NCBI GenBank assembly: GCA_027056525.1
Contig: JALUKO010000136.1
Coordinates: 1-12,114, forward strand
DNA: 12,114 nucleotides
Direction of reading: 5' to 3'
From: Helicobacteraceae bacterium
GTDB lineage: Bacteria > Campylobacterota > Campylobacteria > Campylobacterales > Sulfurimonadaceae
Shown piece by piece: positions 6,585-12,114 of this stretch (position 1 is the stretch's first letter; the number at the start of each line of letters is the position of its first letter). The notes below the pieces were generated by a model. It made no database searches and was not told the origin of the DNA. It saw nothing but the letters and a program-made list of their open reading frames with translations. The translations under genes and the position numbers were made by a program.

Positions 6585-7406
6585 ATGCAAACAGGCTATT
6601 ATAGTTCGGCAGCTGGGATGGTAACGCAGTTTAATAGACTTGATACCATAGCAAACAATCTGGCAAATGTTAATACTGCAGGTTTTAAAGAAGAAAATCT
6701 TATCGTCGGTGATTTTATGAGACTCTACAAGGAAGCCAGAGATGAACTTCCAAATCAAAACCAAACAAAAGAGGGTGCAGAGTTTATTAACAGAACTATG
6801 ACAAGAGCACCGCAAATTGTAGATGCATATACTGACTTTTCACTGGGAACGATGCAAAAGACCAGTAACAATATGGATTTTGCTCTTTCAAAAGAGGGAT
6901 TGTTTTTCGCTGTGAAAACTCCCCAGGGTGTGAGACTTACAAGGGATGGGTCTTTCTCTGTCAGTGATGAGGGTAAGCTAATAACAAAGCAGGGTTATGA
7001 AGTTTTGGCGGATGATTATTATCAAACGGGAAATACTATCAGTATTAATGAGCAAGATAGTGTTATAGAAGTAGATAAAAATGGCCAGCTTTATACAAAT
7101 CTGCCAAACTCTTCAAAACTAACAGCGAACTCAAAACTTTTTATCGCTCAGCCCGATAATGCGGCACTTTTGAAAAAAGAGGGTGACAATCTTTATGCGT
7201 ATGCTGATGAGAGTGAGTTTAAAGTAGTTCAGCAAAGCGGTGCAGTGATTCAAGGTTTTGTTGAAAAGAGTAATGTCAACGCCGTAAGTATGATGACACA
7301 GCTTATTGAGACCAACCGTTTAGTTGGGATGTATCAAAAAGCGATGGACACACAGATGAACGACATGAATCGTGATGCGATAGAAAAACTTGCAAAAAAA
7401 GCTTAA
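6585..7406 (+). CDS. flgF: Flagellar rod protein FlgF/FlgG2
   Basis: A 273-residue protein of the flagellar rod/hook family, exported by the flagellar type III apparatus to build the proximal rod in the periplasm. The N-terminal heptad-rich region has MQTGYYSSAAGMVTQFNRLD and the signature IANNLANVNTAGFKEE (22-37). The C-terminal helix starts at IQGFVEKSNVNAVSMMTQLI (about 223-242) and ends at the C-terminus, with a variable beta-rich middle. It is shorter in homology to FlgG than the neighbouring gene is, and sits in the position that is called flgF or flgG2 in Campylobacter; either name could be used. The ATG at 6585 has AAGGGA 4 bases upstream and a sigma-54 promoter. flgG follows after 19 bases. 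Confidence 0.88.
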   Translation: MQTGYYSSAAGMVTQFNRLDTIANNLANVNTAGFKEENLIVGDFMRLYKEARDELPNQNQTKEGAEFINRTMTRAPQIVDAYTDFSLGTMQKTSNNMDFALSKEGLFFAVKTPQGVRLTRDGSFSVSDEGKLITKQGYEVLADDYYQTGNTISINEQDSVIEVDKNGQLYTNLPNSSKLTANSKLFIAQPDNAALLKKEGDNLYAYADESEFKVVQQSGAVIQGFVEKSNVNAVSMMTQLIETNRLVGMYQKAMDTQMNDMNRDAIEKLAKKA

Positions 7407-7425
7407 AAACAGGAGAAAATAGATT

Positions 7426-8214
7426 ATGATGCAATCACTATATACTGCTTCAACAGGGATGTTGGGTATGCAGACACAGATAGATACAACCTCAAATAAT
7501 ATTGCCAATGTAAACACGATTGGTTTCAAAAAATCGCGTGCAGAGTTTGCCGACTTGATGTATCATGTTATGGAGTATGCAGGTACTGCAACAAGCGATG
7601 TTACAAAAAGTCCAACCGGCATAGAAGTGGGTCTGGGTTCTCGTCCAACTGCTATCAACAAGATCTTTTCTGAGGGAAGTTTAAAACAAACGGACAACCA
7701 GTTAGACCTGGCTGTAACGGGTGGCGGGTTTTTCAAACTTGAACTTCCAGACGGTACAGAAGTTTACTCTAGAAACGGTGCATTTAAAGTTGATAGTAAC
7801 GGTACTGTAGTAAACAGTGATGGTTACAAGCTTGTTCCGGAGCTTGTTATTCCACCTGATGCGACCAATGTAAGTATTGGTACGGATGGTACAGTAACAG
7901 TGGTGCAGCCGGGGCAGGTGCAAGCAACTCAGGTTGGTCAACTCAATCTAACCAACTTTATCAACCCGGCAGGGCTTCACTCTATGGGAGATAACCTCTA
8001 TATAGAAACAGACAGCTCAGGACAACCGGTAGATGGAACACCGGGGCTTGATGGACTTGGCACACTTAGACAGGGTTTTGTAGAGCTTAGTAATGTTGAG
8101 CTTGTTGTTGAACTGACAGACCTAATCACTGCTCAAAGAGCTTATGATTCTAACTCAAAAGTGATCACTACCAGTGATGAAATGCTACAAACTACAAATA
8201 ATCTGAAAAGATAG
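7426..8214 (+). CDS. flgG: Flagellar distal rod protein
   Basis: The 262-residue length is the FlgG standard (about 260). It builds the distal rod that carries rotation through the periplasm and outer membrane bushings. Visible are MQSLYTASTGMLGMQTQID, SNNIANVNTIGFKKSRAEF (23-41), PTGIEVGLGSRPTAINKIF, TDNQLDLAVTGGGFF and the C-terminal LRQGFVELSNVELVVELTDL plus ITAQRAYDSNSKVI, all close to the enterobacterial protein, with no insertion in the 40-105 stretch. It starts MM; AGGAGA is 9 bases before the first ATG and 12 before the second. It is co-transcribed with flgF and followed by a stem-loop. Confidence 0.96.
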   Translation: MMQSLYTASTGMLGMQTQIDTTSNNIANVNTIGFKKSRAEFADLMYHVMEYAGTATSDVTKSPTGIEVGLGSRPTAINKIFSEGSLKQTDNQLDLAVTGGGFFKLELPDGTEVYSRNGAFKVDSNGTVVNSDGYKLVPELVIPPDATNVSIGTDGTVTVVQPGQVQATQVGQLNLTNFINPAGLHSMGDNLYIETDSSGQPVDGTPGLDGLGTLRQGFVELSNVELVVELTDLITAQRAYDSNSKVITTSDEMLQTTNNLKR

Positions 8215-8223
8215 TAAGCACCT

Positions 8224-8261
8224 AAATACAGCTTGATACTAAAGCATATGAAGCTGTATTT
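8224..8261 (+). terminator. Stem-loop terminator after flgG
   Basis: AAATACAGCTT (8224-8234) pairs perfectly with AAGCTGTATTT (8251-8261), an 11-bp stem around a 16-base loop, followed by a short T run that is partly inside the stem. It begins 10 bases after the flgG stop. The large loop and short T run make it a moderate rather than textbook intrinsic terminator. Confidence 0.6.
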
Positions 8262-8311
8262 TACAATATTCACCCCCTCTAATCAATCTTTTTTATAAAA
8301 ATAAAATCTCA

Positions 8312-8324
8312 TTTTCGATATAAT
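8312..8324 (+). promoter_or_regulatory. Sigma-70 promoter (-10) for the leuD operon
   Basis: TTTTCGATATAAT, with TATAAT at 8319-8324. The leader to the leuD ATG at 8360 is about 29 bases, with AGGA as the ribosome-binding site. This is too short for an attenuator, T-box or leader peptide, so leucine control by attenuation is not supported here. Confidence 0.7.
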
Positions 8325-8359
8325 CGCAAAATAATTTAGATAAACATTAGGATACTTAT

Positions 8360-8866
8360 ATGAGCACTAAAGCAAATATTGACGGAAAAGTTTGGACATT
8401 TGGAAAAGACATTGATACAGACTTAATTATAGCTGCACGATATTTAAATACATCAGTTCCGGAAGAACTTGCTAAACATGTTATGGAAGATGCTGATCCA
8501 GAATTTGTACATAAGATGCAAAAGGGTGATGTTATCGTCGCCGGTGAAAATTTTGGTTGTGGAAGTTCTCGTGAACATGCACCAATAGCACTCAAAGCTG
8601 CCGGTGTTGCAGCTGTTATTGCACCGACATTTGCAAGAATTTTTTATCGTAACGCATTTAACATGGGACTTCCGATATTTGAACTTCCACAGAGCTCTGA
8701 GATCAGTGAAGGTGATGAAATAAGTATAGATATGAACGCAGGAACGATTACAAACAAAACTACAAACAAAACATATGAATTTACTCCGATTCCTGCATTT
8801 ATGCAAGAGCTTATAGATGCCGGCGGACTGATGAATTTTGCACAAAACGAAATTGAAAGTAAATAA
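8360..8866 (+). CDS. leuD: 3-isopropylmalate dehydratase small subunit
   Basis: The 168-residue small subunit that pairs with LeuC to isomerise 2-isopropylmalate to 3-isopropylmalate in leucine synthesis. Signs are GKVWTFGKDIDTDLIIAARY near the N-terminus, the substrate loop YLNT (28-31), GCGSSREHAP (66-75) and the strand IAPTFARIFYRNAFNMGLP (87-105). The short length is the archaeal-type LeuD rather than the roughly 200-residue enterobacterial one. The partner leuC and the first enzyme leuA are not in this window. leuB follows 21 bases downstream. Confidence 0.95.
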   Translation: MSTKANIDGKVWTFGKDIDTDLIIAARYLNTSVPEELAKHVMEDADPEFVHKMQKGDVIVAGENFGCGSSREHAPIALKAAGVAAVIAPTFARIFYRNAFNMGLPIFELPQSSEISEGDEISIDMNAGTITNKTTNKTYEFTPIPAFMQELIDAGGLMNFAQNEIESK

Positions 8867-8887
8867 TTTAGAACTTTAGGAGATTAA

Positions 8888-9964
8888 ATGAAAAAATATA
8901 AAATTGCACTTATCAAAGGTGATGGCATTGGACCTGAGATCGTCGATGAAGCTGTGAAGGTTTTAGATGCGGTTGCTTCTTGTTGTGATTTCGATTTTGC
9001 TTATGAAGAGGTGTTGATGGGTGGATGCGCTTATGATATTACAGGTGATCCCCTTCCTCAAGAGACTATCACAACCTCACTTAACAGTGATGCCGTGCTT
9101 TTTGGAGCTATCGGTGGTGAAAAATGGGATAGTCTTCCACGTGAAAAGCGTCCTGAAAGCGGACTTTTAAGATTTCGTAAAGAGCTTGGTGTATATGCTA
9201 ACCTTCGTCCTGCTGTTGTATATGATGAACTTGTCAATGCTTCATCTTTAAAGCCTGAGATTATTAAAAGTGTTGATATTATGGTAGTTCGTGAGCTTAT
9301 AGGCGGTATTTACTTTGGTGAGCCTAAGGGGCGTGATGAAAACAAAGGTTGGAATACTATGGTCTATACAAGATCTGAGATAGAACGTATTGCACACCAA
9401 GCATTTAAAATAGCTCAAAAAAGAGATAAAAGAGTTTGCTCAATTGACAAAGCAAATGTTTTAGATGTTTCTCAACTGTGGAGAGATGTTGTTACAGAAG
9501 TATCGGCTGAGTACCCGGATGTAGAGTTGACACATATGTATGTTGACAATGCCGCAATGCAACTTGTGCTTAACCCAAAACAGTTCGATGTCATGTTGAC
9601 GGGAAATATTTTTGGAGATATTTTAAGTGATGAAGCTTCTATGCTTTGTGGTTCCATCGGTCTCTTACCATCTGCTTCTATTGGTGATAAGATAGGTGTT
9701 TATGAGCCTATTCACGGTTCGGCACCCGATATTGCAGGACAGGGTATAGCAAATCCTATCGCTACAATCGCTTCAGCTTCTATGATGCTTAAATACGCAC
9801 TTCACGAAGAGGAAGCTGCAAATAAAATAGACAGAGCTATTAAAAGAGCACTGAGTGAGGGTTACAGAACAAAAGATCTTGCTCAGTACGATGCTAAAGA
9901 AGTATGCTCAACAAGCGAGATAGGTTCTATTATCGCAAACTATGCAGCGAAATGCAAACACTAA
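8888..9964 (+). CDS. leuB: 3-isopropylmalate dehydrogenase
   Basis: A 358-residue NAD-dependent oxidative decarboxylase forming the precursor of leucine. Visible features are IKGDGIGPEIVDEAVKVL (9-26), the substrate arginines in LLRFRKELGVYANLRP (R95 or R97, R107) and R135 in VVRELIGG, Y142, K188 in SIDKANVLD, the metal-binding aspartates D220, D244 and D248 (YVDNAAMQ and NIFGDILSDEAS), and the NAD-binding GSAPDIAGQGIANP (277-290). The ATG at 8888 has a clear AGGAG 6 bases upstream. Its last 13 bases overlap the start of the TPR gene. Confidence 0.97.
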   Translation: MKKYKIALIKGDGIGPEIVDEAVKVLDAVASCCDFDFAYEEVLMGGCAYDITGDPLPQETITTSLNSDAVLFGAIGGEKWDSLPREKRPESGLLRFRKELGVYANLRPAVVYDELVNASSLKPEIIKSVDIMVVRELIGGIYFGEPKGRDENKGWNTMVYTRSEIERIAHQAFKIAQKRDKRVCSIDKANVLDVSQLWRDVVTEVSAEYPDVELTHMYVDNAAMQLVLNPKQFDVMLTGNIFGDILSDEASMLCGSIGLLPSASIGDKIGVYEPIHGSAPDIAGQGIANPIATIASASMMLKYALHEEEAANKIDRAIKRALSEGYRTKDLAQYDAKEVCSTSEIGSIIANYAAKCKH

Positions 9965-10200
9965 CACTAGCAAATATTTATGAATTACAGGGTCTCAAAG
10001 AGGAAGCTCTGGATATTTATAAAGAGATTTTAAAAAAAGATCCCTCAAATAGCGAAGCAAAGATCGCTATACGAAGACTCTCAGGTATGAGAAAAAAGTT
10101 TCTCAATACAAATGCCCAGATGAAAGAGTTTTTCATTAAAATGGACACAGATGTGGAGTTTAACGAATTTGAAAGGTGGCTATTAAAATCATGGAACTAA
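9952..10200 (+). CDS. Small single-TPR protein
   Basis: An 82-residue protein whose first half (about residues 4-40) is one tetratricopeptide repeat: ANIYELQGLKEEALDIYKEI followed by LKKDPSNSEAKIAIRRL. The second half is basic and then ends in a tryptophan-containing helix, FNEFERWLLKSWN. A lone TPR points to protein-protein contact, not to any catalysed reaction. I chose the ATG at 9952, inside the last codons of leuB; an earlier in-frame ATG at 9904 would encode residues from deep in leuB. Its stop at 10200 overlaps the following gene by 10 bases. I cannot assign a function; the tight packing with the CiaD-like gene suggests the two act together (inference). Confidence 0.75.
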   Translation: MQTLTLANIYELQGLKEEALDIYKEILKKDPSNSEAKIAIRRLSGMRKKFLNTNAQMKEFFIKMDTDVEFNEFERWLLKSWN

Positions 10201-10541
10201 AAGATGTAATACTCTCAACTTTAGCAGAGATGGAAGAAACACCCTCAAATAATGTTTCAGGCTTTGAGGTCAAAGAAACGATTACAAGCACTTCAGAGCT
10301 TAGTGAGGCAGATAATGAAGTAAAAGAACCTACAGAGAAAGTAAACTCCTCAAATCCCGAAAATGAGCTGATGTTTTTAAACTCCATACGGGAAAGATTG
10401 CTTGTCCTTTTTGAAGGGTTTCAAGCACCAAACAACGCAAATATAGAAGCTAAGGTTGATTTGACATTGAATTTTCTTGAGTATGTTTTAGCAACAATCG
10501 ATACAAGATTAGAAAATTTAGAGAAAGGGAACAAGAAGTGA
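10191..10541 (+). CDS. CiaD-like conserved protein
   Basis: A 116-residue acidic protein: a short N-terminal helix (MELKDVILSTLAEMEE), a Ser/Thr/Glu-rich and probably disordered middle (about 17-58), and a conserved-looking helical C-terminus with FLNSIRERLLVLFEGFQ (62-78) and VDLTLNFLEYVLATIDTRLE (89-108). From memory this C-terminal pattern and its place before purU match the C. jejuni Cj0788 family (CiaD, a secreted invasion protein), with the TPR gene in the Cj0787 position; this has not been checked against any database. Membership does not mean it is an effector here. The ATG at 10191 lies in the end of the TPR gene; a GTG at 10176 is an alternative. Its TGA overlaps the purU GTG start (GTGA). 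Confidence 0.6.
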   Translation: MELKDVILSTLAEMEETPSNNVSGFEVKETITSTSELSEADNEVKEPTEKVNSSNPENELMFLNSIRERLLVLFEGFQAPNNANIEAKVDLTLNFLEYVLATIDTRLENLEKGNKK

Positions 10542-11374
10542 GTCAATACAGAGTTCTGATAGATGCAAATGATGAGAAAGGTCTTGTGCATAAGGTATCG
10601 AGTGTTTTTTATGAACATGAGATGAATATTCTTTCCAATAGTGAATTTGTTGACAAAGAAAATAACAAGTTTTTTATGAGAAGTGTTGTCGATGGTGATA
10701 TAGATGCTCTTAAACTCAGTGGCTTTTTGCAAGAGCTTTTGCCAAAGAGTGCTTCTGTAAGAGTTATTGAGCCAAAAAAGAAAAATATCATTATTATGGC
10801 TACCAAAGAGATGCATGCTCTTGGAGATATTTTGATCCGACATGAGGCAGGTGAACTTGAAGCCAATATTTTAGCCGTCATTTCAAACTATAATGATCTT
10901 GAGTCTTTGGTAAGTAAATTTGATATCCCTTATATCTGTATCTCACATGATGGGCTTAATCGTTCAGAGCATGAAAGCAAAATTATAGAGTGTATCAACA
11001 GTTATGAAAATGTTGACTATATAGTACTGGCAAAATATATGCGAATCCTAACGCCACGTTTTGTTGAGACCTATGAAGATAAGATTATTAATATCCACCA
11101 CTCCTTTTTACCTGCTTTTATAGGAGCCAACCCTTACAAGCAAGCGTACGATAGAGGTGTAAAGATCATTGGTGCTACAGCACACTTCGTAAACAACAAC
11201 CTTGATGAGGGACCGATCATCGCTCAAGAAGTGATCCATGTCGATCATGCTTATGGTTGGAGAGATATGCAACGCTCGGGTCGTGATGTTGAAAAAGTAG
11301 TGCTTTCGCGTGCGCTAAAACTGGCACTTGAAGATAGAATTTTTGTTTATGCAAATAAAACAGTGATCTTTTAG
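10538..11374 (+). CDS. purU: Formyltetrahydrofolate deformylase
   Basis: A 278-residue enzyme that hydrolyses 10-formyl-THF to formate and THF, balancing one-carbon units and feeding formate-dependent purine synthesis. An N-terminal ACT domain (about 3-75, YRVLIDANDEKGLVHKVSSV) senses ligands such as glycine or methionine in known relatives. The catalytic formyltransferase-like domain follows, with GELEANILAVISNYNDL (105-121), the active-site INIHHSFLPAF (184-194; N185 and a histidine at 187-188), and the catalytic aspartate D223 in NNNLDEGPIIAQ. The start is GTG, overlapping the upstream stop by 4 bases, with AAAGGGA 8 bases away. The end carries the usual family helix VLSRALKLALEDR. Confidence 0.95.
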   Translation: MSQYRVLIDANDEKGLVHKVSSVFYEHEMNILSNSEFVDKENNKFFMRSVVDGDIDALKLSGFLQELLPKSASVRVIEPKKKNIIIMATKEMHALGDILIRHEAGELEANILAVISNYNDLESLVSKFDIPYICISHDGLNRSEHESKIIECINSYENVDYIVLAKYMRILTPRFVETYEDKIINIHHSFLPAFIGANPYKQAYDRGVKIIGATAHFVNNNLDEGPIIAQEVIHVDHAYGWRDMQRSGRDVEKVVLSRALKLALEDRIFVYANKTVIF

Positions 11375-11389
11375 TGTGTTGGAGTCATT

Positions 11390-11854
11390 GTGTTTAACCT
11401 GGTTTTAATACATCCTCAAATTCCAAATAACACAGGTGCTATCGGAAGACTGTGTGTCAATGCAGGAGCCTCTTTGCATCTTATAAAACCTATCGGGTTT
11501 GATATAGATGAAAAAGCAGTGCGTCGTGCCGGTCTTGATTACTGGGAGAAACTTGACCTGTATGTGTGGGAAAGTTTAGATCAGTTTTTTGAAAAAAATG
11601 ATATCTCTACAAATGCTTACTTTGCGACGACAAAAACACAAAAGCCATACTTTGAAGCTCCTTTTCAAGAGGGTGACTTTATATTTTTTGGAAGTGAAAC
11701 AGCGGGAATCCCTGAGGATATACTTGAGAAGTACAAAGCTCAAAATATCACCATTCCCATGACAAAAGAGGGCAGAAGTCTGAATCTTGCAATAAGTACC
11801 GGTATAGTTCTTTATGATGCTATCAGACAAAACTATCTATCTTTTAAGAAGTAA
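11390..11854 (+). CDS. trmL: tRNA (cytidine/uridine-34-2'-O)-methyltransferase, SpoU/TrmL family
   Basis: A 154-residue minimal SPOUT methyltransferase, the standard TrmL length. It methylates the ribose of the wobble base in tRNA-Leu species using S-adenosylmethionine. Motifs are HPQIPNNTGAIGRLCVNAGA (8-27), FFGSETAGIPEDIL (99-112, motif 2) and PMTKEGRSLNLAISTGIVLY (123-142, motif 3 forming the trefoil knot). The start is GTG, with GGAG 5 bases upstream, 15 bases after purU. Its placement in a leucine operon fits its tRNA-Leu target, but this may be chance. Confidence 0.93.
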   Translation: MFNLVLIHPQIPNNTGAIGRLCVNAGASLHLIKPIGFDIDEKAVRRAGLDYWEKLDLYVWESLDQFFEKNDISTNAYFATTKTQKPYFEAPFQEGDFIFFGSETAGIPEDILEKYKAQNITIPMTKEGRSLNLAISTGIVLYDAIRQNYLSFKK

Positions 11855-11862
11855 GGAAAAAT

Positions 11863-12021
11863 ATGAACCCTATTGTTGATACTGTCATGATTATACTGTT
11901 TATACTCTTTATGGTCTTTGTTTTTGGTGGCTACCATAAAACAAAATCTGCTCAAAGAGAAGAGAAGTATAAAAAACATCAAGAAAAAAAAGAGAAACAC
12001 TTAAAAGAAAACAAGTCTTAA
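11863..12021 (+). CDS. Small single-pass membrane protein (52 residues)
   Basis: A short open frame with a good ribosome-binding site (TAAGGA, 6 bases upstream) 8 bases after the trmL stop. Residues about 8-23 are a membrane helix (VMIILFILFMVFVFGG) and the remaining 29 residues are an extremely Lys/Glu-rich tail (KYKKHQEKKEKHLKENK). The positive tail suggests it faces the cytoplasm. I recognise no family. It is the last gene of the leuD-trmL run by spacing. Confidence 0.65.
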   Translation: MNPIVDTVMIILFILFMVFVFGGYHKTKSAQREEKYKKHQEKKEKHLKENKS

Positions 12022-12101
12022 AAAACTTTATTTGCCCAGTTCTCTAAAGTATTTTCAAATCTTTCAAATAATGTTTCTGCATTTTTAACTATCTGTGCCA
12101 T
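12018..12101 (-). CDS. Short minus-strand frame: small peptide or C-terminus of a gene entering from the right
   Basis: The frame reads MAQIVKNAETLFERFENTLE and continues for 7 more residues to a TAA, 27 residues in all. AAAGGA lies 6 bases upstream of the ATG, which supports a separate small gene. The frame is also open from the ATG to the window edge, so it may instead be the end of a longer protein. The peptide is helical and amphipathic in character, with no hydrophobic core long enough for a membrane helix. It ends 4 bases inside the convergent small membrane gene. Undecided. Confidence 0.4.
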   Translation of the reverse strand: MAQIVKNAETLFERFENTLENWANKVF

Positions 12102-12114
12102 CGTAAATCCTTTG

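Noticed and set aside
8262..8311. Possible leader RNA or riboswitch before leuD
   Set aside because: The -10 box at 8319 places the transcript start after this stretch, leaving too short a leader for any riboswitch or attenuator.
8453..8845. A 130-residue minus-strand frame inside leuD
   Set aside because: It is Cys/Lys/Ser-rich with no domain, and it lies opposite a clear LeuD.
1..12114. Search for mobile elements, CRISPR repeats, toxin-antitoxin or defence genes, tRNA and rRNA
   Set aside because: I saw no transposase, integrase, direct-repeat array, cloverleaf or conserved rRNA stretch. All sizeable genes are core metabolism, motility, transport or transcription.

Overview
The window is about 12.1 kb of low-GC, gene-dense chromosome. 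It most likely comes from a free-living member of the Campylobacterota (formerly Epsilonproteobacteria), probably a Sulfurimonas-like organism. The evidence is that promoters show a strong TATAAT-type -10 box with no clear -35 box, a second flagellar rod-type gene (FlgF/FlgG2 type) sits directly before flgG under a sigma-54 promoter, and the local gene pairs resemble those I remember from Campylobacter jejuni (hemL next to an integral membrane protein gene; a CiaD-like gene near purU). The genus is an inference from memory of such genomes, not a database result.

Layout. (1) Positions 1-135, minus: the start of a TonB/TolA-like membrane protein running off the left edge, back-to-back with hemL. 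(2) 231-2347, plus: hemL (haem precursor synthesis), an AtpZ/AtpI-like two-helix membrane protein and a four-helix membrane protein, all with overlapping ends. (3) 2344-6424, minus: a ClC-family chloride channel/transporter, then rpoD (primary sigma factor), then a PAS-like protein whose start codon overlaps the rpoD stop. (4) 6534-8261, plus: sigma-54 promoter, flgF/flgG2, flgG and a stem-loop terminator. (5) 8312-12021, plus: a sigma-70 promoter followed by leuD, leuB, a single-TPR protein, a CiaD-like protein, purU, trmL and a 52-residue membrane peptide. Every junction in this run is either overlapping or less than 25 bp. A short reading frame on the minus strand enters or lies at the right edge.

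How the genes fit together. This is core chromosome: haem, leucine and one-carbon/purine metabolism, tRNA wobble modification, flagellar rod assembly and the housekeeping sigma factor. I see no insertion sequence, prophage, CRISPR array, rRNA, tRNA or toxin-antitoxin pair, and no base-composition break suggesting recent transfer.

No clear new multi-gene system is visible. The points most worth a second look are: the PAS plus degenerate kinase-like protein translationally coupled to the primary sigma factor; a 10-bp palindrome enclosing the rpoD -10 box; a ClC protein with channel-like substitutions at key positions; and the TPR/CiaD-like pair embedded in a leucine-purine operon.
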